Below are positions 15,409 to 19,530 of a DNA stretch of 19,530 nucleotides, piece after piece. This DNA is from Microbacteriaceae bacterium (GTDB lineage: Bacteria > Actinomycetota > Actinomycetes > Actinomycetales > Microbacteriaceae): positions 1 to 19,530 of the forward strand of contig RFQD01000002.1 of assembly GCA_009925875.1 (NCBI GenBank). The letters run 5' to 3'. The notes under the pieces are model-generated. The model had not been told where the DNA came from. It did no database searches and saw only the letters and a list, made by a program, of their open reading frames with translations. Within the stretch, counting starts at the first letter, position 1, and each line of letters starts with the position of its first letter. The position numbers and the translations under genes are program-made.

Positions 15409-16254
15409 TCACGCCGAGACCGCGGTGTGCGTGTGGCTGGCACAGGTGGGATTGTCTTTCTCGCACTCGAGGCAGCACACGAATCGCTGACGACACAGCT
15501 GTTCCCGGCAGTTTGCGAGGTGACTTGTTGACTGGTGACAGATGCGACAACGGGCGAGCTTCACCGCTTCAGGGGCAAAGTCGACCGATATACGCCCGTC
15601 AAAAACGTAGAGCGAACCCTCCCACAGACCGTCATTGCGCCTGGCCTCTCCGTAACGCACGATGCCACCGTCAAGTTGGTATACCTCGGTAAAGCCACGT
15701 GCGCGCATGAGCGGGGTCAAAATTTCGCACCGGATGCCACCCGTGCAATACGTCACTACCGCCTTGTTCTTGAGGGCATCGTATTTCCCGCTGTCGAGCT
15801 CGGCAATGAAGTCTTTCGTTGTTGCGACGTCAGGGATGATCGCATTCTTGAATCGCCCAATTTCTGCCTCGAACGCGTTGCGCCCGTCAAAGAAGACCAC
15901 GTCGTCACCGCGGTGGGCAACGAGTTCGTCCACCTCGGCGAAGCTGACCACTTCACGGCGGGCTTTGACGCTCAGTCGCGGAAAGTCGACACTGTAACCC
16001 GTGGAGTCAAGGCCTGTCCCGTCGCTCCATTTGACGTCGAGTCGAGCAAATGCGGCATATTGCTTGGTTTTGCGGACATATCGCTTCACGTTTTCGACTG
16101 TGCCACCAACGGTCCCGTTGATTCCATGGGGCGACACGATGATGCGCCCGCGCAGCTTCAAGGACTCGCACAGCTGCAATTGCCACAGGCGAACCGCTTC
16201 AGGGTCGGCAACGGGAGCGAATGCGTAGTACAGAGCGATTTTTGGAATTGCCAC
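15409..16254 (-). CDS. trhO: tRNA uridine(34) hydroxylase, rhodanese family
   Basis: A 281-residue TrhO/YceA protein, which hydroxylates uridine 34 of certain tRNAs to 5-hydroxyuridine. The N-terminal domain (1 to about 100) is the UPF0176 part with [11 protein letters not shown]. The rhodanese domain contains [15 protein letters not shown] and the active-site loop [10 protein letters not shown] (Cys170, and Cys176 in the conserved CxxxxxC arrangement). The tail is Cys-rich (CRICHQ...CREQLC...CCLEC), probably metal binding. Start is GTG 16254-16252, with TAAAAT six bases upstream on the minus strand and no ribosome site. It converges with hemD; the 26-base gap has no convincing terminator. 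Confidence 0.93.
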   Translation of the reverse strand: MAIPKIALYYAFAPVADPEAVRLWQLQLCESLKLRGRIIVSPHGINGTVGGTVENVKRYVRKTKQYAAFARLDVKWSDGTGLDSTGYSVDFPRLSVKARREVVSFAEVDELVAHRGDDVVFFDGRNAFEAEIGRFKNAIIPDVATTKDFIAELDSGKYDALKNKAVVTYCTGGIRCEILTPLMRARGFTEVYQLDGGIVRYGEARRNDGLWEGSLYVFDGRISVDFAPEAVKLARCRICHQSTSHLANCREQLCRQRFVCCLECEKDNPTCASHTHTAVSA

Positions 16255-16260
16255 AGCCTA

Positions 16261-16266
16261 ATTTTA
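16261..16266 (-). promoter_or_regulatory. Candidate -10 element of trhO (leaderless)
   Basis: On the minus strand TAAAAT, one base from consensus, ends 6 bases before the GTG start. That puts +1 at the G of GTG. A matching -35 is poor. Confidence 0.5.
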
Positions 16267-16323
16267 CGGTCGACCATCTTCGTTTCTGACGGGTGGTGAT
16301 TCCGCGGGCGGCGCAACGACAAA

Positions 16324-16352
16324 TTGACAATGATTCTCAATAAGAATACAGT
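16324..16352 (+). promoter_or_regulatory. Near-consensus promoter of the Zn/Mn importer operon
   Basis: TTGACA (16324-16329, perfect -35), a 17-base spacer, then TACAGT (16347-16352). The -10 ends 6 bases before ATG 16359, so transcription should begin at the start codon. No ribosome binding site is present. The -35 and spacer are covered by the palindromic operator. Confidence 0.7.
16325..16339 (+). promoter_or_regulatory. Fur/Zur-family operator candidate
   Basis: TGACAATGATTCTCA resembles the 7-1-7 Fur-family palindrome TGATAATGATTATCA, with two differences at the positions next to each outer triplet. It overlaps the -35 of the metal importer promoter, so a metal-loaded repressor (Zur most likely) would block RNA polymerase. 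A second, perfect inverted repeat, ATTCT-CAATA-AGAAT (16333-16347), overlaps it. Confidence 0.65.
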
Positions 16353-16358
16353 CAAGCC

Positions 16359-17312
16359 ATGCTCCGACTCGGCCTCGTCACACGGCACGCGGCAACCGCA
16401 ATTATTGCTGTGCTGATGGCGACGTCACTCGGTGGCTGTGTGACACAGGAGAATTCTGACTTTCGAATCGTGACCACGACGACGCAAGTGACGGACTTTA
16501 CAAAGCAGGTGGTGGGTGACTCGGCAGACGTGTTCGCCCTGCTCCAAGCGAATCAATCCGCACACACATTTGATCCCTCCGCGCGAGACCTTCTGGAACT
16601 CAGCATGGCGGATGCCCTCGTGATCAATGGCGAGAATCTCGAGCCCTGGCTTGATGATGCCATCAGCGCGTCCGGCTTCTCGGGAAGCCTCATCGTGGCG
16701 TCGGAACACGTTCCACCACAATTTCGCGACGGTGTCATCGACCCGCACGTGTGGACCAATCCCGTGAATGCCGCCATGATGACCGATGACATTGCCACGG
16801 GATTAGCTGCGATAAATCCGGCGCGGGGGAAAACCTATGCGCGCAATGCCGCGACGTACGACCGTCAACTGCACGCCCTCGACGACTGGATTCGTGCCAC
16901 GCTCAACCAGGTGCCCATTGAAAAAAGGCTCCTCGTGACCAACCATGACGCGTTTACCTATTTCGTGACGGCCTACAACATCACCCTCGTCGGTTCGATC
17001 ATCCCCGAGTTTGACGACAACGCCGAGCCCAGTGCCGCGGATATCGACGCGCTGGTAGCCAAAATTCGCCAGACCAACGTTCGCGCGGTGTTTGCGGAAA
17101 GCTCGATATCGCCAAAACTGGCTCACACGGTGGCCAACGAGGCGGGCATCCGCGTCTTTGCCGGCGATGACTCGCTGTACTCCGACACGCTCGGTCCGAC
17201 TGGTAGTGGTGCCGAGAATTACATCTCGGCGACCATCCACAACGTTTCTCTCCTCGCCTTCGCGTGGGGAGTTCAACCCCTTCCCCTTCCGCAGGAGCTC
17301 ACGCATGTCTAG
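16359..17312 (+). CDS. Zn/Mn ABC transporter substrate-binding lipoprotein
   Basis: A 317-residue cluster A-I metal-binding protein. The signal peptide ends in lipobox Leu24-Gly-Gly-Cys27. Expected metal ligands are His69 (NQSAHTFDPS), His130 (DPHVWTNP), His196 (TNHDAFTYF) and Asp271 (GDDSLY). His rather than Glu at the third position resembles zinc-type and TroA-type proteins more than strict manganese binders such as PsaA. The His-rich loop of many ZnuA proteins is absent. It captures the metal outside and delivers it to the permeases. The ATPase gene overlaps its end by 8 bases. The promoter carries a Fur/Zur-like box, supporting zinc-responsive control. Confidence 0.92.
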   Translation: MLRLGLVTRHAATAIIAVLMATSLGGCVTQENSDFRIVTTTTQVTDFTKQVVGDSADVFALLQANQSAHTFDPSARDLLELSMADALVINGENLEPWLDDAISASGFSGSLIVASEHVPPQFRDGVIDPHVWTNPVNAAMMTDDIATGLAAINPARGKTYARNAATYDRQLHALDDWIRATLNQVPIEKRLLVTNHDAFTYFVTAYNITLVGSIIPEFDDNAEPSAADIDALVAKIRQTNVRAVFAESSISPKLAHTVANEAGIRVFAGDDSLYSDTLGPTGSGAENYISATIHNVSLLAFAWGVQPLPLPQELTHV

Positions 17313-18075
17313 TCCACTCATTGAGATTCGCAACGCCGATTTCGGATACGACGACGTTGTGGCGATTGCTGGCGTGAATCTCACGGTCTCGGCCGGCGAG
17401 GCCCTCGCGCTCATCGGGACAAATGGATCGGGCAAATCGACCATCCTTCGCTCGATTGCGGGTTTGCTCGAACCCCTGTCTGGAACCTTGCTCTTTTCCG
17501 GGGCGCAGCGAACGCAGGAGACCGCAATGCTCGTCGGCTACTTGCCTCAGGCGGAAACCTACGATGCTGACTTTCCGGTGACGCTGCGGCAAGCAGTCGA
17601 AATGGGGCGCTATCGACGATTGAGTTGGTGGCGTCGTATGCGGCAAGTAGATCGCGTGGCTGTGTCGGCCGCACTCGCCGTGACCGACCTGACGGATCAG
17701 GCGGATGCGGTATTTTCGACCCTGAGCGGGGGTCAGCAAAAGCGAGCAATTTTGGCCCGAGCGCTCGCGAATCAGCCGAAGATTTTGCTCCTCGATGAGC
17801 CTTTCAACGGATTAGACAAGCCCAACCGGGACTCGCTGACGAGAACCCTCGTTCGACTCAAGAGGTCCGGAGCAGCCGTTGTCCTCACGACACACGATCT
17901 CGATTTGGCTCGCGACGTGTGTGACACCGCTGCCCTGCTCAACGAGGGCACCGTGGAGGCATTCGGCCCCGTTGCGCAGACCCTGACGATGGAGAACCTC
18001 GGCAAAGTCTTTCCCAGTATCGAGCTGTCCGCCGACGCGAGCACCGTTATCATTTCGAGCCATCACGGCCACTGA
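17305..18075 (+). CDS. Zn/Mn ABC transporter ATPase
   Basis: A 256-residue ABC ATPase that powers metal import. Walker A is GTNGSGKST (38-46), the Q-loop is in GYLPQAE, the ABC signature is STLSGGQQKR, Walker B is ILLLDEPF, and the H-loop is LTTHDLDL. ATG 17305 is chosen because CAGGAG (17292-17297) precedes it and the protein then begins directly with the ATPase fold; the frame stays open farther upstream but only inside the substrate-binding gene. It overlaps that gene by 8 bases and is followed by the permease after one base, so the operon is tightly coupled. Confidence 0.95.
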   Translation: MSSPLIEIRNADFGYDDVVAIAGVNLTVSAGEALALIGTNGSGKSTILRSIAGLLEPLSGTLLFSGAQRTQETAMLVGYLPQAETYDADFPVTLRQAVEMGRYRRLSWWRRMRQVDRVAVSAALAVTDLTDQADAVFSTLSGGQQKRAILARALANQPKILLLDEPFNGLDKPNRDSLTRTLVRLKRSGAAVVLTTHDLDLARDVCDTAALLNEGTVEAFGPVAQTLTMENLGKVFPSIELSADASTVIISSHHGH

Positions 18076-18076
18076 C

Positions 18077-18916
18077 ATGAATCTGATCGAACTGATTCTG
18101 GCTAGCTTGCGACTGCCTTTCGCAATTCACGCCTTTGCGGTGATCATCCCGCTCGCATTGGTTTCCGGCCTTGTCGGTGTCTTCATTAATCTGCGCGGAC
18201 TCGAGTTTGTCTCCGATGGACTGACGCACGCCGTCTTTCCGGGACTCGCCGCAGGGTTCGTGATCGCGGGTAACCCAGGACTGCTCCCCGGCGCTTTCGT
18301 CGCCGCGCTCGTCGCAACCGTCGTCCTGACCTACCTCTCGAAGGCGGGGCTGTCGTCTGACACGGCAACAGCCATCACTCTGTCCGGAATGTTTGGCCTC
18401 GGTGTACTCATAGTGTCGGGTACCGGTGGCATCACGACGTCGATCGAGACGCTACTTTTTGGCCACCTCTTCACAGTGACGGCGATGGAGGCAGGATTAG
18501 CCGGGCTGGCGTGCGGCATAGCGGCGCTCTTGCTTTTCGTCACCTATCGCGCTCAAGTCTTCACTGCGTTCGACCCCGAAGGCGCACAGGGAGCGGGATA
18601 CGCCCGCCTGCGCACCAATCTCACGCTCAATTTTTGTATCGCCCTCGTCGTGGTGTCCGCATCCGTCGCTGTCGGGAACCTTCTCGTATTGGCGCTGCTC
18701 ATCGTTCCGGGGGCGGCAGCGCGTCTCGTCTCCGCCCGTTTTTCCACCATGGTGATCGTGTCGTTGCTGATTGCCGTCGTGGCCAGCGTGGCCGGCATCC
18801 TGGTTGCAATCTCTCTGTCGTTTGCCGTGGACGTGCCCATTCCCGGAGGGGCAATGGTCGCCCTGATGTTTGTCGGGGTCTATCTCGTGACTCTGCTTGT
18901 GCGGGTGCGCCGATGA
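18077..18916 (+). CDS. Zn/Mn ABC transporter permease 1 (ABC-3 family)
   Basis: A 279-residue integral membrane protein with about eight to nine hydrophobic segments, of the ABC-3 (ZnuB/MntB) family. The typical early motif GLVGVFINLRGLEFVSDGLTHAVFPG is present as FINLRGLEFVSDGLTHAVFPG-like sequence (about residues 36-56). Later regions include SSDTATAITLSGMFGLGVL and LLVLALLIVPGAAARL. It lies one base after the ATPase stop and overlaps the second permease by 4 bases (ATGA). Confidence 0.93.
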   Translation: MNLIELILASLRLPFAIHAFAVIIPLALVSGLVGVFINLRGLEFVSDGLTHAVFPGLAAGFVIAGNPGLLPGAFVAALVATVVLTYLSKAGLSSDTATAITLSGMFGLGVLIVSGTGGITTSIETLLFGHLFTVTAMEAGLAGLACGIAALLLFVTYRAQVFTAFDPEGAQGAGYARLRTNLTLNFCIALVVVSASVAVGNLLVLALLIVPGAAARLVSARFSTMVIVSLLIAVVASVAGILVAISLSFAVDVPIPGGAMVALMFVGVYLVTLLVRVRR

Positions 18917-19530
18917 CCTATTTCGATCGAGCCCTCGTGGCAATTTCACTCGCGGGTGCGCTCTCCGGTCTTGCGGGAACGTTCATTCTGCTTCGTCGCC
19001 GCGTTCTTTTCGTTCAAGCTTTGACGCACGCTACGTTTCCTGGTGCCGTCGTCGGGGTGCTCCTCGGTCTGTCGGTTCAGATGGGTGCACTCGGGGCGAG
19101 CGTGATCATCCTGGTTCTCCTCAGCGTGGTCGGTCGACTGAGACCATCGATTCTGCAAGCCGCGACCGGCGTCGTACTGACCGCTGGGTTCGCGTTGGGG
19201 ATACTCCTCCAAGCGGTGAACCCGGTTGTTCCCCTGCGATTGGATGCGTACCTCTTTGGGTCCGTGCTTGCCAGCACATCGACAGACATTCTCGTGCTCT
19301 CTGCCGTTCTGGTTGGCACCATCATGACGTTGGCTCTCTGTGGTCGACGGCTCGAGTTCTATCTCTTCGATGCCGAGGGTTATCGCGTGAGCGGCATGCG
19401 ACCGTGGTTAGCTGAGTCAGTCTTGCTCGCACTGACGGTGGCAACTGTCGTGGCAACAATGCCCGCGCTCGGAGCATTGCTCACTATCAGCCTCATCGCT
19501 GCCCCGGCGGCCGCTGCCCGGGAGTTGACG
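18913..19530 (+). CDS. Zn/Mn ABC transporter permease 2, N-terminal part (cut by the window edge)
   Basis: The frame is open for 206 codons to the window end. It begins MTYFDRALVAISLAGALSG and contains the ABC-3 signature FILLRRRVLFVQALTHATFPG-like sequence near residues 24-44. TGVVLTAGFALGILLQ and PALGALLTISLIAAPAAAAREL follow. It is clearly homologous to the preceding permease. Two permease genes in one operon resemble SitCD/MntCD-type importers, where a heterodimer forms the channel, while ZnuB systems usually have one. The start overlaps the stop of permease 1. Confidence 0.92.
   Translation, partial: MTYFDRALVAISLAGALSGLAGTFILLRRRVLFVQALTHATFPGAVVGVLLGLSVQMGALGASVIILVLLSVVGRLRPSILQAATGVVLTAGFALGILLQAVNPVVPLRLDAYLFGSVLASTSTDILVLSAVLVGTIMTLALCGRRLEFYLFDAEGYRVSGMRPWLAESVLLALTVATVVATMPALGALLTISLIAAPAAAARELT

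Noticed and set aside
15403..15419. Inverted repeat TCTCGG/CCGAGA between hemD and trhO as a bidirectional terminator
   Set aside because: The stem is six base pairs, runs into the trhO coding end, and has no T-run on either side.
15535..16299. A 254-codon plus-strand open frame opposite trhO
   Set aside because: trhO carries the full rhodanese/TrhO motif set on the other strand, and the plus-strand product shows nothing recognisable.

Overview
The window looks like the chromosome of a high-GC actinobacterium, most likely a Microbacteriaceae or close relative. The signs are a dense gene layout, frequent GTG starts, a NucS-type mismatch endonuclease, single-chain GlyRS, an actinobacterial Holin-X/DUF3618 gene set, and a tRNA without an encoded CCA end. 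The taxonomic placement is inference from gene content and sequence style. No insertion sequence, phage, CRISPR array or obvious island was seen.

Left part (1-5103): a two-component system (OmpR-type regulator plus histidine kinase cut by the window edge) reads leftward. Divergent from it is a redox locus: two low-complexity exported proteins, an ApbE-type FAD:protein FMN transferase, and a membrane bis-heme ferric-reductase-like domain fused to a flavin/2Fe-2S reductase. Together these suggest electron transfer across the membrane from cytoplasmic NAD(P)H, with the two-component system as probable regulator. The usual FMN-binding partner protein is not present.

Middle-left (5104-8896): a tRNA-Leu(CAG) with its own terminator, a monocistronic small lipoprotein with its own terminator, and a DUF606 (YdcZ) membrane protein. 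A leftward operon follows, with the mismatch endonuclease gene nucS between two paralogous HAD phosphatases.

Middle-right (8915-16254): a PepO-like M13 metallopeptidase, glycyl-tRNA synthetase, a short degenerate relative of protoporphyrinogen oxidase (HemY), a three-gene membrane set (YtxH-like, Holin-X, DUF3618), uroporphyrinogen-III synthase (hemD), and, convergent, the tRNA uridine hydroxylase gene trhO.

Right end (16359-19530): a Zn/Mn-type ABC importer with lipoprotein, ATPase and two permeases, the last cut by the edge. It sits behind a near-consensus promoter carrying a Fur/Zur-like palindrome.

The most striking regulatory signal is that many genes heading transcription units have a TANNNT -10 element ending 6-8 bases before the start codon and no convincing ribosome binding site. 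This is what leaderless transcripts would look like. Two divergent genes appear to share one symmetric TAGGCTA core in an 18-base gap.
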